A stretch of DNA of 64,000 nt from JANXYW01 sp031400455 (GTDB taxonomy: Bacteria; Chloroflexota; Dehalococcoidia; DSTF01; JACRBR01), in assembly GCA_031400455.1 (NCBI GenBank), contig JANNPX010000017.1, forward strand, positions 27,633-91,632. The letters are read 5' to 3'. A model generated the notes under the pieces. That model had not been told where the DNA came from and ran no database searches. It saw nothing but the letters and a program-made list of their open reading frames with translations. The first letter of the stretch is position 1, and every line of letters begins with the position of its first letter. A program made the translations under genes and the position numbers. Below, piece after piece: positions 51,945 through 61,067 of the stretch.

Positions 51945-52634
51945 CTATGGCCGCGGCGGAATAACAATCACATCGCCGATGTGCATGTCCGTCGGATTGA
52001 TCCCGGGGTTCGCCGCCAGCAACGCCTCGAGCGTGATGCCGAACTTCTCCGCGATCGACGCAGGAAAGTCGCCCTCTTCGACGGTGTAGGTCTGCCCCAC
52101 CGACGATGGTGTCGCCGTAGCGCCCGGTGCAGGCGTGTCCTGTGGCGCCGGCTCAGTCGTCGGCGATGGCGGCGCCTCGGTGGGCGGCGGTTCCGTCGCT
52201 GCGGGCGCCGGCGTTTCGGTTGCCGGCCGCGCCGTCGCGCTGCCCGACGCGCGCGTCGCCGTCGATGGCGGTACGGTCGCCGCGGGCGGCGGCTCGGTGC
52301 TCTGCGGCAGCTTGATCGACTGCCCCGCGCGCAGTGTCTGCGGATCCAGCCCCGGATTCGCCGCCAGGAGATCCTCGAGCACGAGACCCAGCCGCGAGGC
52401 GATCCCCGCAAGCGTGTCGCCGTCCTTGATCGTGTAGCTCGATCCGCCGCCCGACTGCACGACGCTGTTGCTCAGGATCTTCGGCTCCGGCAGCTTTGCC
52501 GGCAGCGTCGCCGTCGGGATCTTGCTGCTGTCCGGCGCCTTGCCGTTCGACGATCCGCCGCCGAAGCAGCCGCTCCCGGCCACTGCCAGAAGTACGCACG
52601 GAACGATGACCTGCCGGACTCGGTGGAGCCTCAA
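51945..52634 (-). CDS. LysM-domain lipoprotein
   Basis: 229 residues from TTG 52634 with GGAGG 6 nt upstream; this gives a lipoprotein signal MRLHRVRQVIVPCVLLAVAGSGC (lipobox AGSGC). Two LysM domains: SYTIKDGDTLAGIASRLGLV.. (about 67-112) and TYTVEEGDFPASIAEKFGIT.. (about 180-229), joined by a Thr/Pro/Ala linker. LysM binds the GlcNAc backbone of peptidoglycan. Exported, diacylglycerol-anchored (lgt is in this window), probably a wall-binding protein without catalytic domain. Confidence 0.85.
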   Translation of the reverse strand: MRLHRVRQVIVPCVLLAVAGSGCFGGGSSNGKAPDSSKIPTATLPAKLPEPKILSNSVVQSGGGSSYTIKDGDTLAGIASRLGLVLEDLLAANPGLDPQTLRAGQSIKLPQSTEPPPAATVPPSTATRASGSATARPATETPAPAATEPPPTEAPPSPTTEPAPQDTPAPGATATPSSVGQTYTVEEGDFPASIAEKFGITLEALLAANPGINPTDMHIGDVIVIPPRP

Positions 52635-52740
52635 ACGCGCCTCCAGTGGGAGTGGTGGAACCGCACGGATCGTATCGGAGCCCGCCGGGGCGAGCAATGC
52701 GCCCATCATCCCCCGCCTCGTTGTGAGACGCGAAGCGAGT

Positions 52741-52767
52741 GGCACAGCCGTCCCCGGCTGTGAGTCG
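52741..52767. repeat. CACAGCCGTCCCCGGCTGTG palindrome (family D)
   Basis: Third copy, followed 50 bp later by a family B element. Confidence 0.75.
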
Positions 52768-52818
52768 GTCGTTATTGAATCCTATCCGAGAATCGCGCAG
52801 ATGTCCGTGATCAGGAAA

Positions 52819-52865
52819 CCCTCTCCACGTCGTGGAGAGGGTGGCGCAAAGCGCCGGGTGAGGTG
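52819..52865. repeat. Double-hairpin element (family B)
   Basis: CCCTCTCCACGTCGTGGAGA then GGG, GGCGCAAAGCGCC and GGGTGAGG, just before the M28 gene stop. Confidence 0.8.
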
Positions 52866-52877
52866 CCCGACCGCCAC

Positions 52878-54185
52878 CTAAGGCGAAGCCGCCAGCGACT
52901 CGAGCGTCGCCACCGCCACCTTCACCGTCTCCGCGAGCGACGCCGGCACGATCCGGTCGATCGCGTCCTGCGGAGTGTGGATCAGGTTGTCCTCCCTGTA
53001 GAACATCACCACGTGCACCCCCGCGCGCTGAAAGCTCAAGTGGTCGCTGCCCGAATTCGGCGGCAGCACTGCTGACGTCGCATCGACCCCGAGCCCTTCC
53101 GCCGCCAGCCGCGCCACGTCGATCAGGTCGTCGTCGCCGAGCAACTCCAGTGAGTTCGCGTTCCCGACGACGTCAAGATTCACCATCCCGCGCAGCCCGT
53201 TCAACTCGTCCGACGTCAGGCTCTCGACGTACGCCTTGCTCCCGAATAGCCCGAACTCCTCCGCACCGAACAGTACGAAGCAGTGATGCGCCGTCGACTT
53301 CTTCGCCGCGAGCACGCGCGCAACTTCCAGCACGCTCGCTGTGCCGGACGCGTTGTCATCCGCGCCGCCCGTCACCGCGACGCTGTCGTAGTGACCGCCC
53401 GTCACGGTGTCGCACGCTGCCACACCTTCGGGCTTCGCCACGACGTTGTACGCCGTGCCGGACGGCGGCGTCACCGTCACCCTCGCGCCGTACGGCTGCG
53501 CCGCGATCCTCGCGACGAGATCCTGCCCCGCGGATTGATCGATGCTCACCACAGGAATCGTTACGGGCCCGCCCAGGTCGAAGACGCCGCGCCCCTCCTC
53601 GTTGTTGTAGATCACGACACCCGACGCTCCCGCCGCGATCGCGTTCTCCACCTTCTGCGTGAACTTCAGATCGCCGCGCTCGATCAGCGCCACACCGCCC
53701 GCCAGCCCGCCGGGCGGGAATTCTTCCGGACGTCCGATCCCCGCCACAATCAGCGGTCCGCTGGCGGAAGCCGCAACCGACCCGCGAAAGGCGATCGCCT
53801 GCACCGACGCGCCGCTCGCCGCATCGACTGCCGGCGCGAAGTCCACCCGGGCCGGCAGGTACGCGCTCGCATCGAACGGAAAGTCCTGCACCGAAACGTC
53901 GTACCCGTAGCTCGAAAGCGTGTCGCGGATGTAGTCGCGCGCCTGTACCTCGCCCGGCGTCCCGGCCACGCGCGGCCCGATCTCGACCGCTAGCTTCCGC
54001 ACGTGTTCGTACACCCGCTCCCCGTCGACCACCGGCGCTCCAACGGCGTCCGGCGTCGGACTCGGCGCCGCCGTCGGGCTCGCAGCAGCGGTCGCCGTTG
54101 CGGGCGTACTCGTCGGCGTCGCAGCCGAGCCGCCGCCGCCGCACGCGCCGAGCACCAGCGCGGCAGCACAGAACCAGAAGATCAT
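52878..54185 (-). CDS. M28 family aminopeptidase lipoprotein with PA domain
   Basis: 435 residues. Lipoprotein signal MIFWFCAAALVLGAC, Ala/Thr/Pro linker, a protease-associated (PA) domain insert (about 115-240, GVALIERGDLKFTQKVENAIAAGASGVVIYNNEEG parts) and the M28 zinc site: GGHYDSV, GADDNASG, FGAEEFGLFGS and PNSGSDHLSF. It is an extracellular metallo-aminopeptidase feeding on peptides. Start has only a weak ribosome site. Monocistronic. Confidence 0.88.
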   Translation of the reverse strand: MIFWFCAAALVLGACGGGGSAATPTSTPATATAAASPTAAPSPTPDAVGAPVVDGERVYEHVRKLAVEIGPRVAGTPGEVQARDYIRDTLSSYGYDVSVQDFPFDASAYLPARVDFAPAVDAASGASVQAIAFRGSVAASASGPLIVAGIGRPEEFPPGGLAGGVALIERGDLKFTQKVENAIAAGASGVVIYNNEEGRGVFDLGGPVTIPVVSIDQSAGQDLVARIAAQPYGARVTVTPPSGTAYNVVAKPEGVAACDTVTGGHYDSVAVTGGADDNASGTASVLEVARVLAAKKSTAHHCFVLFGAEEFGLFGSKAYVESLTSDELNGLRGMVNLDVVGNANSLELLGDDDLIDVARLAAEGLGVDATSAVLPPNSGSDHLSFQRAGVHVVMFYREDNLIHTPQDAIDRIVPASLAETVKVAVATLESLAASP

Positions 54186-54269
54186 GGAGTCGCGGAGATG
54201 GCGCAGCGGGTCGCTCCCGGCCCGTCGAAGGGCACTGATTACGATACGGTACGGAGGAGCGGACGGTTC

Positions 54270-54710
54270 TTAGCGGTTGCGCTTGCTGCGAAACCAGTCG
54301 CGCAATCGGCTCGGAGCTGATGGCTCGGAGTAGTTGATCACCTGGCCGCGCCAGCGCTTCTCGCCGCCGCCACCCGTGATCGTGCGCCGGCTATCCCAGC
54401 CGATCACCGACATCACGAATGCGCCGCCCGTCAGCAGCAGTCCGAGGATCATCGCCGCGCGCGAGTAGCCGCCGAACAGCCCCGGCGCGAACGACGAGAG
54501 CAGCAACAGCGCCAGTCCGGTGAGCATCACGTGACCCAGCGTGATCCGGCTCGCGCGCTTCAGGAATCGCTCGAGCATCCCCGGCCCGGCTTCCGCGCGG
54601 CGCCGGCTCTTGATCTTCGAAACCAGCCGCTCCTCGGGCACGAAGTTATCCAGCTTGCCGAGCAGCTCTTCGATCTCGCGCTGAACTTTATCTGGCTCTT
54701 GTGGCGTCAT
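54270..54710 (-). CDS. Hypothetical protein with two membrane helices
   Basis: 146 residues from ATG 54710. Charged N-terminus (REIEELLGKLDNFVPEERLVSKIKSRRR), two helices about 58-78 (HVMLTGLALLLLSSFAPGLF) and 84-104 (AAMILGLLLTGGAFVMSVIG), and a basic tail WFRSKRNR. No recognised domain; similar short proteins occur in Chloroflexota. Upstream extension to 54851 is unsupported. Confidence 0.6.
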   Translation of the reverse strand: MTPQEPDKVQREIEELLGKLDNFVPEERLVSKIKSRRRAEAGPGMLERFLKRASRITLGHVMLTGLALLLLSSFAPGLFGGYSRAAMILGLLLTGGAFVMSVIGWDSRRTITGGGGEKRWRGQVINYSEPSAPSRLRDWFRSKRNR

Positions 54711-54916
54711 CAGTTGTGGAGTCTCCGCCGGGGTGTGCGATTGATTGTATCGGCGTTCCCTACGGCCCGTCCAGATTCGCGAGCGCCCACAATCCCCTAT
54801 CTCGAACGGAGACTTTACCGAGACATTACCCTCCGTTGCGCCCAGCTTCACGTGGGGCGGCTACCGTGGTCGTTATCAGAGATACGTGACCCCGCCGTCA
54901 GCACAGGAGAATGACC

Positions 54917-55570
54917 ATGCAGATCAAGACGAGAATCATCACATTGGCCGCCGTAGCCATCATCGCCGCGACCGGACTCGCCGCCGCCGCAACCCTCGTT
55001 TCGGCGCAGGAGCCGGACACGACGCCGGATCAGACGAAGCAGGAGAGGCGCACCGAGCGCCGGGATAACTTCCTCAGCAATGTCGCCGCGAAACTTGACG
55101 TCACCCTCGACGAACTCAAGGGCGCGTTCAAGTCCACCGCCACCGAGGCAGTCGACGACGCGCTCGCCGCCGGCAAGATCACGCAGTCCCAGGCCGACGC
55201 CGCCAAGTCCCGCATCGAGAGTGGCGACGGTATCGGCCAGCGCGGCCACCGTGGCGAGCGCGGCGCGCGCCGCGAAGCCATCGCGCAGAAGGTCCGTGCC
55301 AGCGTCATCCAGTCCACCGCTGATGCCCTCAACATGACCCCCGAAGACCTCCGCGCCGAACTCAAGTCCGGCAAGTCAATCGCCGACGTCGCCGGCACCA
55401 ACATCGGCGCCGTCAAGACCCGGATCACCGAAGATGCGCAGACGAAGCTCGATGCCGCCGTGGCTGCCGGCAAGCTCACCCAGGCGCAAGCCGATAAGGC
55501 GCTGGACGCGCTCACCAACAACCTCGACAAGATCGTGAACAAGACCCGCGGCCAAGCCGCCGCCGAGTAG
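54917..55570 (+). CDS. Secreted alpha-helical protein with repeated DUF-like motifs
   Basis: 217 residues from ATG 54917, which has AGGAG 7 nt before it (an ATG at 54911 is too close). Signal peptide about 1-30 (TLAAVAIIAATGLAAAATLVSA). The mature chain holds recurring modules VAAKLDVTLDELKGAFKS.., ALAAGKITQSQADA.., ALNMTPEDLRAELKSGKS.., AVAAGKLTQAQADKALD. The pattern suggests an extended helical exoprotein seen in Actinobacteria/Chloroflexota. Highly charged, no cysteines. Own strong terminator. Function unknown. Confidence 0.72.
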   Translation: MQIKTRIITLAAVAIIAATGLAAAATLVSAQEPDTTPDQTKQERRTERRDNFLSNVAAKLDVTLDELKGAFKSTATEAVDDALAAGKITQSQADAAKSRIESGDGIGQRGHRGERGARREAIAQKVRASVIQSTADALNMTPEDLRAELKSGKSIADVAGTNIGAVKTRITEDAQTKLDAAVAAGKLTQAQADKALDALTNNLDKIVNKTRGQAAAE

Positions 55571-55589
55571 GCCCCGAACCCCACAAGAG

Positions 55590-55623
55590 CAGAACGGGCG
55601 GTCGCTACGACCGCCCGTTCTTA
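55590..55623 (+). terminator. Strong intrinsic terminator
   Basis: Perfect 14-bp stem AGAACGGGCGGTCG/CGACCGCCCGTTCT with CTA loop then TAG; serves the secreted protein gene and possibly DUF192 from the other side. Confidence 0.8.
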
Positions 55624-55648
55624 GTGTCTGTGGGATGTGGCGCCCGCC

Positions 55649-56020
55649 TCAGGCCGCCTCTTCGAAGCTCAACAAGTCGCCCGCCTGTGTCCCCGTCCGC
55701 TCCGCGACGCCCGCAGGCAGCTCGATAACATCCTTCGCCCCGCGCCCGCCGAACGCGAGCCACCACTGCCGCATCGCCGGCACCACCTTCACCACCCGGT
55801 CCTCCCGGTCGATGAACACAGCGTCGAAGCGAAACCGCATGAAGAACGAGTGGATCGATGCGGTCTTCGTCAGCAGGATGCCGCCGCCGTCCTCGACGCC
55901 TTTGCGCCCCATCAGCCCGAAGAATCGCGCCGTATAGGACGAAGCGAGCCGCGCCCGCGACGCGAGCACCGTCCCGCGTTCGGTGTTCCGCACCGAAAAG
56001 ACCTTCAGGCTCGTTGCCAT
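55649..56020 (-). CDS. DUF192 domain protein
   Basis: 123 residues. RARLASSYTARFFGLMGRKG, IHSFFMRFRFDAVFIDREDRVVKVVPAM and DVIELPAG match the DUF192 (UPF0127) fold, function unknown. In many members the conserved domain follows a signal peptide; none is present here. GGAG precedes the ATG. It begins 10 nt after the stop of a small membrane protein, forming a two-gene unit. Confidence 0.83.
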   Translation of the reverse strand: MATSLKVFSVRNTERGTVLASRARLASSYTARFFGLMGRKGVEDGGGILLTKTASIHSFFMRFRFDAVFIDREDRVVKVVPAMRQWWLAFGGRGAKDVIELPAGVAERTGTQAGDLLSFEEAA

Positions 56021-56030
56021 GTCTGCTCCG

Positions 56031-56192
56031 TCAGCGCTTCAGCGCGAAGTGGATAATGTACCCGCACCCGCTCAGAAACCACGACACGAAGAACCATGCG
56101 GGCCCCAGGTAGATGGCAATCGCCATGCTCACGAGCATCGCCGCGAGGGCGGCGTCCAGATTGCTACGGAGTGACCGAACGATATCCACCAT
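56031..56192 (-). CDS. Small membrane protein
   Basis: 53 residues from the second ATG (56192); hydrophobic AALAAMLVSMAIAIYLGPAWFFVSWFLSG is one long or two short helices. No family recognised. Cotranscribed with DUF192. Confidence 0.5.
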   Translation of the reverse strand: MVDIVRSLRSNLDAALAAMLVSMAIAIYLGPAWFFVSWFLSGCGYIIHFALKR

Positions 56193-56477
56193 CGTTGAAT
56201 CGTAGACCTGCCTGATCACAATTGCAATACCGCCAACGCGGATGCTTGTTTGCCGCCCGACCCCGCCATCAACGACATCATCGCCTCCGCGCAGGGCGCC
56301 GGAAATCGGTAAAGCGCCGCATTCGCGGGCGGCTTATCGAGCATGAGCAGTGATCAGGGGACCAGTGGGGATCAGCTCAGAAGATCACGCCGGGGCAACA
56401 CGATACCCGCGATCCATCGAGGCCCGCCTGTTCGGCATTGAGTTAGCGCGGAACGCGTGTGTGAGAGGGATTACAAA

Positions 56478-57377
56478 CTAATTGTCGAGCAGGTCCAGCG
56501 CGTTGAGGATGATCGGCCCCAGCACCACGATGAAGAGCGAAGGCATCACGAAGAACACCAGCGGGAACACCATCTTGGGCGCGGCCTGCCGAGCCTGCTG
56601 TTCCGCCCGCTGACGTCTGCGGATCCGCAGTTGTCGCGCCTGAATACGCAGTACCTGCGCGATGCTCGTACCGAGCGTCTCAGCTTGGATCACGGAATGC
56701 GCGAAGACGTTCACGTCCGGCAGGTCAATGCGCTCTGCCATCCCGTTCAGCGCCTCTTTTCGCGTCTGTCCTAAGGCCTTCTCGCGCAGCATTCGGTTGA
56801 TCTCGTCACCCACCGGGCCGCCCTGACGCTCGGAGACGCGCTGGAAGGCGAAGTCCAGGCTCAGGCCCGCTTCGACGCACGTGGTGAGCAGGTCCAAGCT
56901 GTCTGGCAACGCCTTCCAGAACCTGTTCTGGCGATTCCTCGCGCGGCGCCGCAGCAGCATCATCGGCGCCAGGAATCCTACGATCGCCGTGACTGGCACC
57001 AACAGCAGGCTACGCGCACTCGGCGATCCATCCGCACCGGAATAGATCGACATGAATACCAGCGCCGGCAGCGCGGTCGTCGCTACCAGCACGATCGACA
57101 TGAAGGTCCCTAGCGTGATGCTGCTGTCCGAGATGATCAGCCACTTCCGCGCTCGCGAGACCAGCGATGTCGGCAGGACATTCAAGATCCGGGTCGTCAC
57201 GCCCTGCGCCGCCGGGAACACGATTCGCTGCGAGAACGGACCGTCCTGTTCGGCCAGCGCGCGTCTCTGCGAGGAGAGCGCCCGAACCCGATCCTCCATC
57301 TGGTTGCGGCTGCGCGCATACCAGAGCCCCACAAGCGCCAGCGCGCCGAACACCACGAACGCAGTCAGGAATGGCAT
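56478..57377 (-). CDS. tadC: TadC-like pilus assembly inner-membrane protein
   Basis: 299 residues, type II secretion system F (T2SSF) domain. FWKALPDSLDLLTTCVEAGLSLDFAFQRVS and the C-terminal membrane helices with KMVFPLVFFVMPSLFIVVLGP are TadC hallmarks. With TadB it forms the membrane platform of the tight-adherence (Flp/type IVc) pilus. Last gene of the Tad operon; 4 nt after tadB. GGAG before ATG. Confidence 0.88.
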   Translation of the reverse strand: MPFLTAFVVFGALALVGLWYARSRNQMEDRVRALSSQRRALAEQDGPFSQRIVFPAAQGVTTRILNVLPTSLVSRARKWLIISDSSITLGTFMSIVLVATTALPALVFMSIYSGADGSPSARSLLLVPVTAIVGFLAPMMLLRRRARNRQNRFWKALPDSLDLLTTCVEAGLSLDFAFQRVSERQGGPVGDEINRMLREKALGQTRKEALNGMAERIDLPDVNVFAHSVIQAETLGTSIAQVLRIQARQLRIRRRQRAEQQARQAAPKMVFPLVFFVMPSLFIVVLGPIILNALDLLDN

Positions 57378-57381
57378 ACCG

Positions 57382-58353
57382 CTAAATCTCCACGTCCAGG
57401 ATCCGGCGAATCGTCAAATAACCAAGCACCTGCAACCCGGCCCCCACCCCCAGCATGGTAAGCCCGGCCGGCGTCGTGAACAGCAACTTCGTCTGATCCC
57501 AGTTGATCAACGCGAACACGCCGAGCAGTGCCAGCGGCCAAAAGGACATCACCGTGCCCGAGAAGCGCTGCTGTGACGTCATCGTCCGCACCTCGCCCAT
57601 CAGCCGTTCACGTTCGCGCATCTGCTCGCCGACGTTGTCCAGGATCTCCGAGAGGTTGCCGCCGCTCGTCCGCTGGATCATCACCGCCGTCACGACAAGG
57701 TTCACTTCCTCGCAGTCCATCCGTTCCAGCAGACCCGTCAAGGCGTCCTCCACAGACGCGCCGACGTTCATGTCCACGATCATGCGGCCGAATTCTTCGG
57801 ACATCGGCGCTTCCATCTGTTCGGACACCAACGATACGCCGTGCTGGAATGCGAATCCCGCGCGCAGCGCGTTCGCGAGCATTACGACCGCTTCCGGAAG
57901 CTCTTTGATGAACTTGTCCATCCGCCGCCTTCGCAGCGCGCTCAGCCACACCGCCGGCAGCATGAATCCAATCACACCACAGACCAACGCCAGAATCGTC
58001 GTAACGACGCTCTGCCCGAGAAGCGCGATAACGATGAACGCCGTGAAGGCAACGCCCAGGCGAATCATCAGGTACTCGCCCACTCGCAACTTCAGGCCTG
58101 CCTGCTCTATCTGCAGCGTCGTGAGCCGCGCCCACTCGCTGTCCTGAAGGATCGTCCGCAGCAACGGCAGCGACGACGGGTTGCGCCGCCTCAGGTCATC
58201 CCACGATAGCCCGCGCCGCACGACTTTCGGGCGATCGCTCAGACGTCGCAGCCGCAGGTCCGACGCGCTCTGTGGCTGTCGGCGCGCCATCGACATCGCG
58301 AACAGGCCGACCGCAAGCGCTGCCACTACTGCTGCGAGAAGTTGGATCGCCAT
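57382..58353 (-). CDS. tadB: TadB-like pilus assembly inner-membrane protein
   Basis: 323 residues. FIKELPEAVVMLANALRAGFAFQHGVSLVSEQM plus ALTGLLERMDCEEVNLVVTAVMIQRTSGGNLSEIL are the T2SSF core of TadB; five hydrophobic helices. Partner of TadC in the Tad motor. Start overlaps the tadA stop by one base, so the two are translationally coupled. Confidence 0.9.
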   Translation of the reverse strand: MAIQLLAAVVAALAVGLFAMSMARRQPQSASDLRLRRLSDRPKVVRRGLSWDDLRRRNPSSLPLLRTILQDSEWARLTTLQIEQAGLKLRVGEYLMIRLGVAFTAFIVIALLGQSVVTTILALVCGVIGFMLPAVWLSALRRRRMDKFIKELPEAVVMLANALRAGFAFQHGVSLVSEQMEAPMSEEFGRMIVDMNVGASVEDALTGLLERMDCEEVNLVVTAVMIQRTSGGNLSEILDNVGEQMRERERLMGEVRTMTSQQRFSGTVMSFWPLALLGVFALINWDQTKLLFTTPAGLTMLGVGAGLQVLGYLTIRRILDVEI

Positions 58354-59678
58354 TATCGTCGCGTCCCCGACGTTATGAGCCCCATATCGAGCACCACGCC
58401 GCTTCGCTTGAACTCATCGATGAAGGTTGGCACGATCCCCGTCGGCTCCAATTCCCCGATGATCTTCATGTCCTCCGTCACCTGCTGTTGGTGGAACACG
58501 AAAAGATCTTGCATCGAAACCGTCTCGCCTTCACGCCCCGTGATCTCCGTAATGTGCGTCACGCGGCGCTTCCCATCCGCGAAGCGCTGGAGCTGGATCA
58601 CGATGTGCAGCGCCGCCGTGATCTGCTCACGGATCGCCCGCACGGGCAGATCGAACCCCGCCATCAGCACCATGTTCTCGATGCGGATGATCGCGTCACG
58701 TGGTGAGTTCGCGTGAATCGTCGTCAACGAACCCTCGTGACCCGTATTCATCGCCTGCAGCATGTCGAAGGCCTCAGAACCGCGAACCTCACCAATGATG
58801 ATCCGGTCCGGGCGCATGCGCAGGGCGTTGCGTACTAGGTCCCGCTGAGTCACTTCATTCTTGTTCTCGATGTTTGCCGGCCGCGCCTCCATGGAGATCA
58901 CGTGCCCCTGCTGCAGCTTCATTTCGATCGGATCTTCGATTGTGATGATGCGCTCGCCTTCCGGGATGTTCGACGACAGCGCGTTCAGCAGTGTCGTCTT
59001 ACCGGTACCGGTACCGCCGGAGATCACGATGTTTAACCGCTGCTTCACGCACGCTCGCAGAAAGTCCACAACGTGTTGGTTGACCGTTCCGATCGCGACT
59101 AGGTCCGCCATCTTGTACTTCTCGCGGCGAAACTTCCGGATCGTCATCGTCGGGCTTCGCGGCACCAGCGGTGGAATCACGATGTTGACGCGCGAACCGT
59201 CCGGCAACCGCGCGTCCACGTACGGCGACGACTCGTCGACGCGCCGGCCGACCGGAGCGATGATCCGCTCGATGATCCGCATGATGTGCTGGTTGTCGCG
59301 GAACCGAAGCCCGGAGTGGTTCAGCACGCCATCGCGTTCGAAGTAGACCTCGTCCGGCGCGTTCACCATCACTTCGGAGACGTCGTCGTCGTCCAGAAGC
59401 GCCTGGACCGGTCCGAACCCGATCGCTTCGTCGATGACCCGCTTGATCACCCGTTCGCGTTCGTCGCCCAGCAGTGACGGGAACTGCTGCGTCACAAGCT
59501 GCCGCGCCGCCACCGTCACCGCTTCTCGCGCCCGTCCTGCGTCCAGCTTCTCGATGGCGCCCAGGTCCATCTCGATCAGCATGCGCTGGTGGACGGCGTG
59601 AATGGCCTCGTACCACTCGGCGTCCGATGCTTCGTTTTCGACGCTGAACCGCTCGTTGTGAAGGGTCTCGATTGCCAT
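58353..59678 (-). CDS. tadA: TadA/CpaF-type secretion ATPase
   Basis: 441 residues, VirB11/GspE-like. VISGGTGTGKTTLL (Walker A), IEDPIEM (Asp box), IIIGEVRGSEAF (Walker B) and TTIHANSPRDAI (His box) are all intact. N-terminal half is the usual CpaF helical domain. It powers Flp pilus assembly. Central gene of the Tad operon, 104 nt downstream of cpaE. Confidence 0.93.
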   Translation of the reverse strand: MAIETLHNERFSVENEASDAEWYEAIHAVHQRMLIEMDLGAIEKLDAGRAREAVTVAARQLVTQQFPSLLGDERERVIKRVIDEAIGFGPVQALLDDDDVSEVMVNAPDEVYFERDGVLNHSGLRFRDNQHIMRIIERIIAPVGRRVDESSPYVDARLPDGSRVNIVIPPLVPRSPTMTIRKFRREKYKMADLVAIGTVNQHVVDFLRACVKQRLNIVISGGTGTGKTTLLNALSSNIPEGERIITIEDPIEMKLQQGHVISMEARPANIENKNEVTQRDLVRNALRMRPDRIIIGEVRGSEAFDMLQAMNTGHEGSLTTIHANSPRDAIIRIENMVLMAGFDLPVRAIREQITAALHIVIQLQRFADGKRRVTHITEITGREGETVSMQDLFVFHQQQVTEDMKIIGELEPTGIVPTFIDEFKRSGVVLDMGLITSGTRR

Positions 59679-59782
59679 GGCTATCCCGGTCTCCGCTCCC
59701 TGCCTCGTGGTGCTGTCTCGCTGCTCCGATTCGCCTCAGCGCAAAACCCTATTCCGCCGCGACCGAACGCCGCTCCGTTGCG

Positions 59783-61003
59783 CTACGCGTCAGCCGTTGC
59801 TGTTTGCGCGCCGCCGCGCCACTTGAACCCCGGAAGGAGCTTGCCGCCCTTATCGATGCGGCCGCCCGCGATCACCGTCGCGAGGTCCGTCAGGCTCTTC
59901 GCTGCCACCGAGTTCGGCTGCGTGATCACGATCGGCTGGCCCAGGTGCGTGCCCTGCCGTACCTTCTTGTCGTATGGGATGTTCCAGAACACATCGCGTT
60001 GCAGCGCGTCCCGGATGACCGCCGGCCGAACACCGTCGTCGGGCGAGATCGCGTTCATCACGATGCGCACCCGCTCCTGCGAGTACGACAGCAGTTTCAA
60101 CGCACGCATCGCTTCCAGCGAATCCTTCACGCTCGCGAACTCCGTCGTCGTCACCCACAAGACAATCGTGGCGACCTCGACGGCCATCTCCGCCAGCTCG
60201 TTCAGCATGCCCGACGTGTCGAGCACTACGGTGTCGTAGTTCTTGGCCAGGAATTCGATCGCCTTTCGCACCTGGTCGGGCGAGATCTTTCGCCACTCCA
60301 ATACCGTTGGACCGGCCATGATGTCCAGGTCCGTCAGCTCGTGCTTGGTCACGTAGCGCGGGATATCGTCGCGCTCGATCATGTCCATATCACGCACCAT
60401 GTCGAACAGCGTGCGCTCAGGCTTCGCATCCAGCATGCCGGCGATGTCGCCGAACCCGTTGTCCAGGTCAACCACGCACACCGATGATCGCTCCATGCGT
60501 GCCAGCGCCACTGCGAGGTTCGTGCTGATCGTCGACTTGCCGATGCCGCCCTTGGCGCCGAACACCGTCACGATCGTTCCGGCGGTAGCGGCTGTCGGTA
60601 GTTGCCCCAGTTGCCGCAGCTTCTTCTTCTCTTCGGACTCCAGCGCCATCAGCGCCGACACCTTTAGCGTCTCCGGCTTGATCGGCTTCGTCAGGAAGTC
60701 CCGCGCTCCCGCCATCATCGCCTTGCGGATCGTCTCGATCTCGCGTGAGTCCGAGTACACGACGATCGGCGTTTCCGGGAACAGGCTCTGCAGCGTCTCC
60801 ACCGTCTGCAACGGGCGCTCCATCGGTTCGCCCACGCCGATCAGGATCACATCCGGCCGCAGCTCCGTCGCCGATGACACCGCCTCCATGCCAAACCCGC
60901 ACTCGCCCGCGACCGTCAATCCCGACGCCTTCACGGCCTGTTTGGCCTCGAAGCGCGCTTGGATGTCGGTATCTACAATCAGCGCCGATGGTGTCTTCGC
61001 CAC
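59783..61003 (-). CDS. cpaE: CpaE-like MinD/ParA ATPase with degenerate receiver domain
   Basis: 406 residues from a GTG start. Residues 1-125 form a response-regulator-like domain, but the phospho-acceptor site reads DVILIGVGEP, with Gly where Asp is expected. Then FGAKGGIGKST (deviant Walker A, P loop) and ParA/MinD core DLDNGFGDIAGML, VVLDTSGMLNE. Such CpaE/TadZ proteins place the pilus at the pole. C-terminal GGRIDKGGKLLPGFKWRGG extends beyond the core. The receiver cannot be phosphorylated at the normal place. Confidence 0.88.
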   Translation of the reverse strand: MAKTPSALIVDTDIQARFEAKQAVKASGLTVAGECGFGMEAVSSATELRPDVILIGVGEPMERPLQTVETLQSLFPETPIVVYSDSREIETIRKAMMAGARDFLTKPIKPETLKVSALMALESEEKKKLRQLGQLPTAATAGTIVTVFGAKGGIGKSTISTNLAVALARMERSSVCVVDLDNGFGDIAGMLDAKPERTLFDMVRDMDMIERDDIPRYVTKHELTDLDIMAGPTVLEWRKISPDQVRKAIEFLAKNYDTVVLDTSGMLNELAEMAVEVATIVLWVTTTEFASVKDSLEAMRALKLLSYSQERVRIVMNAISPDDGVRPAVIRDALQRDVFWNIPYDKKVRQGTHLGQPIVITQPNSVAAKSLTDLATVIAGGRIDKGGKLLPGFKWRGGAQTATADA

Positions 61004-61067
61004 GCGTTCCCCAATCCACTTGTTGTATCACTTGCCATGTCGTCGCGTCCTGCCGACGGCCGCGTCT

